A stretch of DNA of 64,000 bases from CAWANF01 sp963783355. GTDB lineage: Bacteria > Bacteroidota > Rhodothermia > Balneolales > DATFMH01. A program made the translations under genes and the position numbers. Location: contig CAWANF010000015.1 in assembly GCA_963783355.1 (NCBI GenBank), positions 94,312 through 158,311 on the forward strand, in the 5' to 3' direction. The notes beneath the pieces are model-generated. The model saw nothing but the letters and a program-made list of their open reading frames with translations. It searched no databases and was not told where the DNA came from. Position 1 is the first letter of the stretch. Every line of letters starts with the position of its first letter. Below, one piece after another: positions 44,985-53,669 of the stretch.

Positions 44985-46274
44985 ATGTCTAATAATATGT
45001 CTGTGAGAGTAGTTTTAGGCGCCCAATGGGGCGACGAAGGTAAGGGGAAAATTGTTGATTTGTTAAGTGATAAAGCTGATGTGGTTGCCCGTTATCAAGG
45101 CGGTGCTAATGCCGGTCATACATTAAAAATTGACGACAAAACATTTGTTCTTCACCTTATTCCATCCGGAATCTTCCATCAACATGCCACCTGTATCATT
45201 GCCAATGGTGCGGTGATCGATCCACTCGCTTTAATCGAAGAAATTGAAGCGGTACGCAAAACAGGAGTCAAACCTGATAACCGGTTATTCGTGAGTGAAA
45301 CGGCTCATGTTATACTGTCGTATCACAAAATCCTGGATCAGGCAAAAGAGAAGTTCCGTGGCGATCAAAAGATCGGAACCACAGGACGCGGCATTGGTCC
45401 CGCTTATATTCATAAAACATCGCGAACCGGTATTCGCATGATGGATTTACTGGATGAAGAGGTTCTGCGGGAAAAAATCGAACAAAATATCCGTGAAATA
45501 AACCAGGCTTTAAAAGGCTTGAATTACGAAGAAGAAATTAAATCGGAGCCGATTGTCCGGGAAATGCTGGAGTGCGGCCGGGTATTATCTCAATACATAA
45601 CCGACACCGGGGATATGTTGTATGATGCATACCTTCAGAATAAAAATATTTTACTGGAAGGCGCCCAGGGCAGCCTCCTGGATATCGATCACGGAACCTA
45701 TCCCTACGTCACCTCGTCTTCCCCGACATCCGGTGGAGCCTGCACCGGAACAGGCCTGCCCCCCACAGCAATAAATCACGTAATGGGAATTACGAAAGCT
45801 TATTGCACCCGTGTAGGTAACGGTCCATTTCCTTCTGAGCTGTATGATGTCGACGGAGATAAAATTCGGGAAATTGGACATGAATTCGGAGCCACAACCG
45901 GACGCCCGCGCAGATGCGGCTGGATAGACCTCGTCGCTTTGAAATATTCTGTAAGGATAAATGGGATCAACGAACTTACGGTAACCAAGCTTGATGTACT
46001 CGACCATTTTGAAAATGTCAAAGCTTGTGTATCATATAATATTGACGGCAACAGTACACAGAAATATCCGTTGAATATAAAAGTTCTCGAAAAAGTTCAG
46101 CCGGAATATCATACTATGAATGGTTGGAAAACCGATACAAGAAAAGCCAAAAGCTTTAGTGATTTGCCTAAAGAAGCCCGGGATTTTCTGCATTATGTTG
46201 AAAATTTTCTTGGTGTTAAGATAAAAATTGTATCAACCGGACCTGAACGTTCCGAAACGATCGTTGTTTATTAA
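44985..46274 (+). CDS. purA: Adenylosuccinate synthetase
   Basis: 429 residues. It joins IMP and aspartate using GTP, the first committed step to AMP. Family motifs: GAQWGDEGKGKIVDLL with the catalytic Asp and P-loop, GGANAGHT with catalytic His, TTGRGIGPAY, LLEGAQGSLLDIDHGTYP and TSSSPTSGGACTG. There are two possible starts, 44985 (MSNNMSVRV) or 44997 (MSVRVVLG). The second leaves 12 more bases after the hairpin T-tract, but neither has a free ribosome site. The RuBisCO-like gene follows 23 bases after the stop. Confidence 0.97.
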   Translation: MSNNMSVRVVLGAQWGDEGKGKIVDLLSDKADVVARYQGGANAGHTLKIDDKTFVLHLIPSGIFHQHATCIIANGAVIDPLALIEEIEAVRKTGVKPDNRLFVSETAHVILSYHKILDQAKEKFRGDQKIGTTGRGIGPAYIHKTSRTGIRMMDLLDEEVLREKIEQNIREINQALKGLNYEEEIKSEPIVREMLECGRVLSQYITDTGDMLYDAYLQNKNILLEGAQGSLLDIDHGTYPYVTSSSPTSGGACTGTGLPPTAINHVMGITKAYCTRVGNGPFPSELYDVDGDKIREIGHEFGATTGRPRRCGWIDLVALKYSVRINGINELTVTKLDVLDHFENVKACVSYNIDGNSTQKYPLNIKVLEKVQPEYHTMNGWKTDTRKAKSFSDLPKEARDFLHYVENFLGVKIKIVSTGPERSETIVVY

Positions 46275-46297
46275 CATCGTTATCACAGGTTTAAAAA

Positions 46298-47422
46298 ATG
46301 GAAGCAGCATTTCAGGTAAGGTATCGGATCACCGTACTAAAAGGTGAAAATATCGACCAGAAAATTCAAGATATTTGCCTGGAACAAAGTGTGGAGATGC
46401 CGGCAGATGTATTGCCAGCCGACATTCGTAATCACATTGTTGGGAAACCGGTTGCTGTTGAGAAAATAAATCCAACTTTGTTTGAAGTTATCATTGAGTG
46501 GCCGGTTGCCAACATTGGTGACGAGATAACACAGTTCATTAACATCCTTTTTGGCAACATTTCCCTAAAGCCCGGTATTCTCATCATTGGGGTGGAATGG
46601 GAAAAGCTTGACCATCTCTTTTACGGGCCAAAATTTGGTATCCGTAAGATTAGGCAAATGTGGGATATTCAGGATCGTGCCCTTTCCAGTACCGCATTGA
46701 AGCCTATGGGATACACGGCGAAGCAAATCGGCGAATTATGTTATGAATTTGCATTGGGTGGCATCGACATCATCAAAGATGATCATGGGCTTGCCAATCA
46801 GACTTATGCCCCTTTTGCCGATCGGGTTGCATCCTGTGTTGAAGCCATCCAAACGGCTGCCCGGGAAACAGGCCGAAGATCCCGGTATTTTGCCAATATC
46901 ACCTCTTCACCATCCAAAACAATTGAGAATTATATTCTTGCAGCTGAATTAGGTGCGGATGGCGTCCTCTTTGCCCCACAATTAAGCGGATTCGATATTC
47001 TTCAGGAATTAACAAATATGGAGATCGATTTGCCCATTATGGCTCATCCGAGTTTTTCAGGGAGTTACGTCATTCATAGGAATCACGGTTTCACTCCATC
47101 TTTTTATTACGGGGAACTTTGGCGTGCTTTGGGTGCCGACTTCGTCATTTATCCCAATTCGGGCGGACGATTTTCATTTACTCCTGATGAGTGCCAGCAT
47201 ATCAATAATGCAGCCAGGAATGCAATGGCATCTTTTAAACCAACGTTTCCCACACCTGGCGGCGGGATAGACCGAAACAAGATTCGAAAATGGATATCGT
47301 TATATGGAAATGATACCGTCATGCTTATTGGAGGCAGTCTTTATCAACATCCGTTAGGTATCCGTAAGGCTGCTGAAGAAATACAGTTTGAGCTGGAAAA
47401 AAATGAATTCGATCATTCCTGA
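46298..47422 (+). CDS. RuBisCO-like protein (form IV)
   Basis: 374 residues. The N-terminal alpha/beta domain (1-110) is followed by a barrel that aligns with the RuBisCO large chain. The active-site Lys175 equivalent is kept (ALKPMGYT, Lys135), and the carbamylated lysine and first Asp are kept (IIKDDHGLANQ, Lys160, Asp162), but the next Glu is His163. The Lys177 equivalent is Met, the His-Arg pair reads HP (MAHPSFSG), and loop 6 is SGGRFSF without its catalytic Lys. CO2 fixation is therefore not expected. Form IV members are isomerases, enolases or transcarboxylases on sugar phosphates. The cupin gene starts one base after this stop, so the two are translationally linked. Confidence 0.92.
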   Translation: MEAAFQVRYRITVLKGENIDQKIQDICLEQSVEMPADVLPADIRNHIVGKPVAVEKINPTLFEVIIEWPVANIGDEITQFINILFGNISLKPGILIIGVEWEKLDHLFYGPKFGIRKIRQMWDIQDRALSSTALKPMGYTAKQIGELCYEFALGGIDIIKDDHGLANQTYAPFADRVASCVEAIQTAARETGRRSRYFANITSSPSKTIENYILAAELGADGVLFAPQLSGFDILQELTNMEIDLPIMAHPSFSGSYVIHRNHGFTPSFYYGELWRALGADFVIYPNSGGRFSFTPDECQHINNAARNAMASFKPTFPTPGGGIDRNKIRKWISLYGNDTVMLIGGSLYQHPLGIRKAAEEIQFELEKNEFDHS

Positions 47423-47423
47423 T

Positions 47424-47882
47424 ATGAAGAACAATTCAAAAATATTGCACTGTAAGAATTATCACTGGGATGGTGTTGAGCGAAAGGAATACAAAATGAC
47501 TTCCAGTAATTTTAAGGATGTATCCCGATATTCGCTGCTTGGTGAGGGAGAAAATGAACACGAACTAAATATGCAAACCCGGTACTTTGAAGTTCAGCCG
47601 GGCGGATATTCTTCGCTGGAATATCACCGGCATCCTCATTCTGTAATGATAATCCGTGGCAGTGGGTCGGTCATTTTGGGTGATGAAGTACACGACGTAT
47701 CTTTGCATGACGTCATTTTTATTTCACCCGAAACCATTCACCAGTTTCATGCCGATAAAGACGAACATTTAGGTTTTCTGTGTATTGTCGATCGGTATCG
47801 TGATCGTCCTTCCATTCCTGACCAAAAAATGATTGATGAAATGATCACAAATCCTGAAACGCTGAAGAAAATTAAAATCTGA
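47424..47882 (+). CDS. Cupin-domain protein paired with the RuBisCO-like gene
   Basis: 152 residues starting at ATG 47424, one base after the upstream stop; longer in-frame starts lie inside the preceding gene. It is a single conserved cupin barrel. Metal ligands are probably His68, His70 and/or His72 in EYHRHPHSVMI, with His106 and/or His109 in ETIHQFH. PGGYSSLEYH and the C-terminal GFLCIVDRYRDRP are strongly patterned. In Rhodospirillum rubrum a cupin removes methanethiol from methylthioxylulose 5-phosphate made by a RuBisCO-like isomerase. The gene pair here suggests a similar two-step role, without proof of substrate. Confidence 0.85.
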   Translation: MKNNSKILHCKNYHWDGVERKEYKMTSSNFKDVSRYSLLGEGENEHELNMQTRYFEVQPGGYSSLEYHRHPHSVMIIRGSGSVILGDEVHDVSLHDVIFISPETIHQFHADKDEHLGFLCIVDRYRDRPSIPDQKMIDEMITNPETLKKIKI

Positions 47883-48070
47883 TTTCTGGATCATATCTTC
47901 TCTAAAAAAACTGAAAAGTACCGTACCAATCAACGACACCCATACAATTAATGTAAGCCTGTTTGTTCCAACTCTTGAGAAAATAAAGAAAAACTAATTC
48001 GACAAATAAATGTCCGATAAAGTGTTTCTTTAAGAAGGTCTTACAGACATAAAACATATTTATGCTCCAT

Positions 48071-48103
48071 AAAAAAAGCCCCAAATCATTGATTCAGGGC
48101 TTT
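48071..48103 (-). terminator. Terminator of tRNA-Gly
   Basis: AAAGCCC (48075-48081) pairs with GGGCTTT (48097-48103), with an internal AATC/GATT. A seven-base A-run gives the minus-strand T-tract, directly after the tRNA. Confidence 0.85.
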
Positions 48104-48107
48104 ACTG

Positions 48108-48180
48108 AGCGAGAAACGGGATTCGAACCCGCGACCCCAACCTTGGCAAGGTTGTGCTCTACCATCTGAGCTATTCTCGC
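48108..48180 (-). tRNA. tRNA-Gly (anticodon GCC)
   Basis: 73 nt on the minus strand. The acceptor stem GCGAGAA/TTCTCGC is perfect. The D-arm reads TAGCTCAGATGGTAGAGCA. The anticodon stem CAACC/GGTTG encloses the loop TTGCCAA with anticodon GCC. The T-arm is GCGGG-TTCGAAT-CCCGT (last pair G-T type). Discriminator U is usual for glycine. The full CCA is not encoded. A terminator follows at once. Confidence 0.97.
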
Positions 48181-48415
48181 TTGAGAGACAACAAATATAA
48201 GTATAATGGACCAATCAATTCAAGTCAAAACTCTTAACTATGACAAAAATAATCATTGATATTATGGATATTTTTGTCATAGGGTGATCTCATTTTATAA
48301 AACAATTTATTTGTAAATTATTTTAAGTTTTAAATTATTATTGTATTTACCAATAAAGCCATTTTCCCAACAACAACTTACCTAATTACTTTGACAGGAC
48401 TTAAATAGGGTAGAT

Positions 48416-50374
48416 ATGAGAAACCTGACAATTTTGGTGTCTTTCTTATTGGTGTCACTATCCGCTGTCGCCAAACCTCAAAAAGTTATAATTCAGTCAC
48501 CGGACCAAAACCTGGTCATGCAGGTAGTATTAAAAGAGGGGATTGTTGGTAAGACTGAATTATTTTATTCAATTAAATATAAAGGGATACCGGTTGTTTT
48601 GGAATCCCGGATGGGGTTAGATGTTGGAAGCCACGATATTTTTTATTTAGGTGAAGAACCCAATCTGGCATCTCATTATCGTAAAGGTATTGCCGATAGT
48701 GCTTATTGGAGAGAAAACTACGAAATTACTAAAGTCATTCATTCCCACAGGGATACGACATGGATTCCGGTTTATGGTGAACACGATCATATTCGAAATC
48801 ATTATAATGAGACCGTCATTCATCTTCAAAAAGTACATTTCTCAGACCGAAGTATGTTGATTGATATTCGGGCATATAATACAGGAATAGCTTTTAAATA
48901 TATTTTCCCAAAATCAAAAAACGGGAAAAGTGTGTTTATCATTACGGGGGATCAGACCGAATTTACCATGCCAGCTAAATCAAAAGCATGGGTTACCAAT
49001 TATGCTCAGGGGCCATACCAATTATTACCATTATACGGGTGGAAAAGCACTGTTGAACGGCCATTGACGATACAGCTTAATAATGGACTTTATGTCAGCC
49101 TGACGGAAGCTGAAATGATCGATTTTTCAAGAACACGTTTTATACTGGAACAATCGAAGCCTAATACCATTCAATGTCATCTGGCAGGAAATGTCATCGA
49201 GCATCTGCCCTTTTCAACTCCGTGGAGAGTCGTTATGGTTGCCGGGAAGCCGGGCAATTTGCTTCAAAATAATGCTCTAATACTTAACCTGAATCCGCCG
49301 AATAAAATCAAAGATACATCCTGGATCAAGCCTGGGAAAATGATGCGCGAGATCACTTTAACGACCAAAGGAGCAAAAAATGTTGTCGATTTCGCTTCAA
49401 AACATGACATTAAATATATGCTCTTTGATGCCCGCTGGTATGGTGATGAAAACAATATAAACAGCGATGCCTCCAAAGTGGATACTTCTAAACATCTAAA
49501 CCTGCCAGAAGTCATCACTTATGCTCACAAGCATAATGTTGGCATATTCTTATATGTGAATCAGGTCGCGCTATTGTATCAGTTGGATCAAATTCTACCG
49601 CTTTATAAAAAATGGGGTGTTGCCGGACTTAAATTCGGATTTGTACATGTTGGCCCTCAATTTTGGTCGATATGGCTGCATAATGCGATACGTGAGGCAG
49701 CCGAAAACCAACTCATGGTGGATGTCCACGATGAATATCGTCCTACTGGTTTCAGCAGAACTTATCCAAACCTGATGACACAGGAAGGTATCCGGGGTAA
49801 TGAGGAATTTCCGGATGCAACGACCAATACCATATTACCATTCACTCGATTTGTTGCTGGCTCGGCCGATTACACCATCTGCTATTACGACAAACGCCTT
49901 AAAACGACTCATGCACATCAGCTTGCACTTTCCGTAGTTTATTTTTGTCCGCTCCAGGTTCTGTTTTGGTATGACCGGCCGACGGACTATCACGGGGAAC
50001 CGGAGATTTCATTTTTCGATCATCTTCCAACCGTTTGGGACGATACAAAGGTTATCGATGGAGAAATTGGAAAATATATTACCGTAGCAAGGCGCAAAGG
50101 AAATCAATGGTTTATCGGATCTATCACAAATGATAAAGCCCGAACTTTGGAAATCCCTTTAACATTTCTCAATGCGGGGAAAAAATATGTAGCTCACATT
50201 TATTCAGATGGCGGTAAAGAGATTAAGACCCGAACCCGCGTCAAAGTGGAGCAATACATCGTCAGACTTAATAATGTACTTAATTTAAAACTCAAACCCA
50301 GTGGTGGCTGTGCCATCCGCTTGACTCCGGCCACTAATAAAGAAATAAAAAATATCCGCACATATCATAAATAA
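48416..50374 (+). CDS. Glycoside hydrolase family 97 protein
   Basis: 652 residues with a signal peptide (ILVSFLLVSLSAVAKP). The N-terminal beta-sandwich (to about 300) is followed by a barrel and a C-terminal beta domain, the SusB/GH97 layout; these enzymes cleave alpha-glucosides or alpha-galactosides. The barrel has LFDARWYG, GLKFGFVHVGPQFW, MVDVHDEYRPTGFSRTYPN and TQEGIRGNEE. In retaining members the nucleophile Asp sits in a K-(I/V)-D-F motif; here that position is Gly (KFGF). Nearby acids (HDEY, QEG, GNEE) could still serve, so activity is plausible but the mechanism is unclear. It is a single gene in a block of accessory carbohydrate genes. Confidence 0.88.
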   Translation: MRNLTILVSFLLVSLSAVAKPQKVIIQSPDQNLVMQVVLKEGIVGKTELFYSIKYKGIPVVLESRMGLDVGSHDIFYLGEEPNLASHYRKGIADSAYWRENYEITKVIHSHRDTTWIPVYGEHDHIRNHYNETVIHLQKVHFSDRSMLIDIRAYNTGIAFKYIFPKSKNGKSVFIITGDQTEFTMPAKSKAWVTNYAQGPYQLLPLYGWKSTVERPLTIQLNNGLYVSLTEAEMIDFSRTRFILEQSKPNTIQCHLAGNVIEHLPFSTPWRVVMVAGKPGNLLQNNALILNLNPPNKIKDTSWIKPGKMMREITLTTKGAKNVVDFASKHDIKYMLFDARWYGDENNINSDASKVDTSKHLNLPEVITYAHKHNVGIFLYVNQVALLYQLDQILPLYKKWGVAGLKFGFVHVGPQFWSIWLHNAIREAAENQLMVDVHDEYRPTGFSRTYPNLMTQEGIRGNEEFPDATTNTILPFTRFVAGSADYTICYYDKRLKTTHAHQLALSVVYFCPLQVLFWYDRPTDYHGEPEISFFDHLPTVWDDTKVIDGEIGKYITVARRKGNQWFIGSITNDKARTLEIPLTFLNAGKKYVAHIYSDGGKEIKTRTRVKVEQYIVRLNNVLNLKLKPSGGCAIRLTPATNKEIKNIRTYHK

Positions 50375-50385
50375 GTTGAATCGAT

Positions 50386-50784
50386 TCACTTTTGAATTTC
50401 ATAAATCTCAATAGGCAGCTGATCCGGGTCCCGGAAGAAGGTAAACTTTTTGCCGGTCACCTCGTCCACCCTAACGGGTTCGGTCGCAACACCTTTTTCC
50501 GCAATAACCGAGATTGCTACATCAATATTTTCTACTTCAAAAGCGATATGCCGTAACCCGCAAGCTTCCGGATTTGTTTTCCTCGGTGGATGGACTGGAA
50601 ATGAGAACAATTCTATTTGATACACACCATTGACAGCTAAATCCAGTTTATATGACTTTCGTTCTGCGCGATAGTTTTCTTCTAAAATTTCAAATCCTAA
50701 AATATTCGTATAGAAATTTTTCGATTTTTCGTAATCAGAACAGATAATGGCTATGTGATGAATCTTTTTGAAAATAGTATCCAT
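50386..50784 (-). CDS. VOC superfamily metalloprotein (glyoxalase/YaeR-like)
   Basis: 132 residues forming two beta-alpha-beta-beta-beta units: KIHHIAIICSDYEKSKNFY with a metal-binding His, and GLRHIAFEVENIDVAI with the second His. Glu ligands are likely in YQIELFSF and LPIEIYEIQ. The pattern NFYTNILGFEILEENYRAER and FFRDPDQLPIE is that of the YaeR/GloA2 group. Substrate unknown. It ends 12 bases from the GH97 stop, convergent, and stands alone. Confidence 0.9.
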   Translation of the reverse strand: MDTIFKKIHHIAIICSDYEKSKNFYTNILGFEILEENYRAERKSYKLDLAVNGVYQIELFSFPVHPPRKTNPEACGLRHIAFEVENIDVAISVIAEKGVATEPVRVDEVTGKKFTFFRDPDQLPIEIYEIQK

Positions 50785-51063
50785 AGATCAACCCGATTTA
50801 TCCAATATTAATGTTTTAACCAAACCGTTTAAAATAACCTGTACTTTTCCCCCGTTCATCATTTCGTTTCTGTATTTAAAACAAATTAAAACACCTTTCA
50901 TTTATTCAATATTTACAATTACTTACTAGTACAATTAAGAGATTATAACTTATTATATTCCAAGAATTTAGGATTATTGGAATAGGCTTTTGCATATAGG
51001 GATTTATAGCGGAGAAACTGGAAGAACTTTAATTTAAAAAATATCCATAAGGGGAATTGGGTT

Positions 51064-51972
51064 ATGTCTGTAAAACCATATTATCGAATTTTACCATATA
51101 AAATTCTAAGAAGAATTCGGAAAAAGGTACTTATCAATAATGGCACGAACAAATTACTCATTCCTTTAAGTAGTTACGGGAGCATGAAGGTCGTTTTATG
51201 GCAGCCGTCATGGAAGACGCATCTCATGCAGAAAATTCTCACCTATTCGGAGGGCGCGTTTGTTGACATTGGTGCTAATATGGGACAAACATTACTCGAT
51301 TTTGTCTTTATTCATAAAGATATCGGCTATTATGGTTTCGAACCCAATTCGGAATGTGTTCAATATATGAATCAAATCATACGCTTAAATAAGCTGAAAC
51401 ATTTCCATATCATTCCTGCAGCACTATCAGAAAAACCGTCACTTTCTCCACTTTATTTATTGGCTAATAATCTTACGGACAGTTCCGCTTCTATTTTACG
51501 GGAAATGAGGCCTGAAGAAAATTATGAAATTAAATACGTACCCTCATTCCGTTTTGATGATGTCTGGAGGATATTAAAAGATCCCAAAATTGGACTGATA
51601 AAAATTGACGTTGAAGGAGCTGAATTGAACGTATTACAGGGTATGCCCCGTATCATTAATGAACAACGACCTATCATAATATGCGAAGTATTATTCTCCA
51701 ACAATCTGGGAAATTTTGACGATTATACCAGGCGAGTCAAAAAACTGGAACAACAACTTTCTGATATTAATTATCAGATTTATCAGATAAGTAAGAAGAA
51801 TAATGATCTGGCTGCCCTTCATAATTTGAATGAATTTCCTTTGAAAGTCTGGACACAAGAAAATTCAGATGATTGTGATTATGTACTCTTACCCAAAGAA
51901 AAAAAAGGGCTGCTGTCAAACGTTGGTCTTACCGACAAAAAAACGGATGTATATCATCAAGAACTGACTTAA
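51064..51972 (+). CDS. FkbM-family methyltransferase
   Basis: 302 residues. The AdoMet-binding motif is FVDIGANMGQTLLDF (residues about 70-84). It continues with YYGFEPNSECVQYMNQI (acidic ribose-binding region), HIIPAALSEKP, and the FkbM hallmark IGLIKIDVEGAELNVLQGM. FkbM enzymes O-methylate sugars or macrolides; neighbours here include carbohydrate enzymes, so a glycan substrate is plausible but unproven. The C-terminal 60 residues (KKLEQQLSDINYQIYQISKK) are helical and beyond the core fold. A GGGGA site lies five to six bases before the ATG. Confidence 0.88.
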   Translation: MSVKPYYRILPYKILRRIRKKVLINNGTNKLLIPLSSYGSMKVVLWQPSWKTHLMQKILTYSEGAFVDIGANMGQTLLDFVFIHKDIGYYGFEPNSECVQYMNQIIRLNKLKHFHIIPAALSEKPSLSPLYLLANNLTDSSASILREMRPEENYEIKYVPSFRFDDVWRILKDPKIGLIKIDVEGAELNVLQGMPRIINEQRPIIICEVLFSNNLGNFDDYTRRVKKLEQQLSDINYQIYQISKKNNDLAALHNLNEFPLKVWTQENSDDCDYVLLPKEKKGLLSNVGLTDKKTDVYHQELT

Positions 51973-52116
51973 TTTATTATAAATGTATCATTACAGGTTT
52001 CTGTAACTTCAGAAAGAATTCAGATTTACCCCTTAATCTCAGATGTTTTTGCTACAAGCATTATAAGTTCAATTGTAATGCGATAAGTACTTATTCATAC
52101 TTTACATCGAGGTTCT

Positions 52117-53157
52117 ATGAAAAAATATACAGGGCTAGTTCTGGGTTTATTACTTTTTACTTTTGTCCTGCCAACCCATGCCCAATCTCAAAAATCAAAT
52201 TATAAAGTGGTAGATAAAATCCATCTGCCCGGAAATTCTTGGTGGGATTATTTAACCGTTGATAATCAAACCGGACGACTGTTTGTATCTCACGGTACCG
52301 AAGTTTTAGTCGTTGATACTCATTCCGGAAAACTTTTAAAAACAATTCCTCATACCACTGGTGTTCATGGGATTGCTTTAGCTCATAATCTGAATAAAGG
52401 ATTTATCAGCGACGGTGGTTCTTCGACGGTTACCGTGTTCAACCTGGAGACATTAAACGTTATAAAAACCATTAACGTTACCGGAAAAGATCCCGACTGT
52501 ATTTTATATGATCCCTTTACCAAAAGGGTATTTACCTTCAATGGCCGGTCTTCAAATGTAACCGTGATAGATGCTGAAAATTATCATATCCTCGGTACAA
52601 TTAAATTAGATGGTAATCCAGAATTTGCAGTTACCGATGATCACGGACATATCTTCGACAATATAGAAAGTAAAAGTGAAATCGCTGAAATCAATCCATT
52701 AACAATGAAGATAGATAAAGAATGGTCCATAGCTCCCGGAGAAGGTCCTTCTGGTTTAGCAATCGACAATGTTCATCATTACTTATTCAGCGTATGTCAT
52801 AATAAAAAAATGGTGATTTCGGATGCTCAAACCGGCAAGGTCGTTACTACCCTGCCCATCGGTGGCCATGTTGACGGAGCTGCTTTTGATCCCGTTTTAA
52901 ACAGAGCTTACAGTTCTAATGGCGAAGGATCCTTAACCGTTGTTCAGGAATCAGGAAACGGTACTTTTAGTGTTCTGGAAAATCTGCCCACTCAGTCAGG
53001 TGCCAGGACTATTGCACTGGACGAACAAACGCATCATTTATATTTACCAACGGCTCAATATCTGCCAAGAAAAAGTTCAAATGACGGACGACGCCACCGG
53101 CCCAAAATGAAACCCGGATCTTTTGTGGTATTAAATATTGCTCCGATAAACAAATAA
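52117..53157 (+). CDS. Secreted YVTN/YncE-type beta-propeller protein
   Basis: 346 residues with a signal peptide (LVLGLLLFTFVLPTHAQS). The rest is a run of about seven blades with DNQTGRLFVSHGTEVLVVDT, NLNKGFISDGGSSTVTVFN and PFTKRVFTFNGRSSNVTVID-like repeats, the YVTN pattern of cytochrome-cd1/YncE-like propellers. No catalytic residues can be pointed out; such proteins bind partners or surfaces. The C-terminus is basic (KSSNDGRRHRPKMKPG) before a last strand. There is no type IX tail, so a periplasmic location is likely. Confidence 0.87.
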   Translation: MKKYTGLVLGLLLFTFVLPTHAQSQKSNYKVVDKIHLPGNSWWDYLTVDNQTGRLFVSHGTEVLVVDTHSGKLLKTIPHTTGVHGIALAHNLNKGFISDGGSSTVTVFNLETLNVIKTINVTGKDPDCILYDPFTKRVFTFNGRSSNVTVIDAENYHILGTIKLDGNPEFAVTDDHGHIFDNIESKSEIAEINPLTMKIDKEWSIAPGEGPSGLAIDNVHHYLFSVCHNKKMVISDAQTGKVVTTLPIGGHVDGAAFDPVLNRAYSSNGEGSLTVVQESGNGTFSVLENLPTQSGARTIALDEQTHHLYLPTAQYLPRKSSNDGRRHRPKMKPGSFVVLNIAPINK

Positions 53158-53175
53158 CAAGGCAGATATACCCAA

Positions 53176-53637
53176 TTAAAGAAAATATGCTTTGGTGTTC
53201 GCATGAACTTCATCGCTTTGCAGGAGATCGTGCCTGTTCCACCATTCCATCCCGGAATGCTGACTGTCGGGGACGATCTTTTGCCTTTCTTTTATAATGA
53301 TTTGAAAAGCAATAACCACGTAATGGGTATTTATACCATCAACAGACAGAAAATTATCCGGATAAATATGATCATAGGTTCCAAGTAATTTTCCTTCCTC
53401 TCTATTTATAGCAAACCCCAGCTCAGTTTCAGATATCCGTTCCAACGCAACAGCAATCGTTTCATTTTTCCTTATTCTGCCTCCCGGGACAAACCAAAAT
53501 CCTTTCGCCGGTCGATTAACCCGTTTACCCAACAATATTTCACCATTATCATTTTCCAGAATGATGTCAATTGCTACAAGGGGTGTTTGGTCAATGATTT
53601 CCAAAAAACGCTCGTTATCAGCAAATTGATTCGTCAT
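53176..53637 (-). CDS. Nudix hydrolase, GDP-mannose mannosyl hydrolase type
   Basis: 153 residues. The Nudix helix region reads GGRIRKNETIAVALERISETELG. It departs from the consensus GX5EX7REUXEEXGU: the RE pair is RI and only part of the acidic set remains. The same departure marks GDP-mannose mannosyl hydrolase (Gmm/NudD), which cleaves GDP-mannose to GDP and mannose. LLGKRVNRPAKGFWFVPGG and the later HSGMEWW block also fit that group. It lies 33 bases downstream of the GH16 gene on the same strand. Confidence 0.85.
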   Translation of the reverse strand: MTNQFADNERFLEIIDQTPLVAIDIILENDNGEILLGKRVNRPAKGFWFVPGGRIRKNETIAVALERISETELGFAINREEGKLLGTYDHIYPDNFLSVDGINTHYVVIAFQIIIKERQKIVPDSQHSGMEWWNRHDLLQSDEVHANTKAYFL

Positions 53638-53669
53638 AAATAAATATTGGTCTTTAAATTTTTCGTCTG

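Noticed and set aside
46298..47422. A true CO2-fixing RuBisCO
   Set aside because: Key residues equivalent to Lys177, Glu204, Arg295, His327 and Lys334 are replaced, and the gene is shorter than form I-III large chains.
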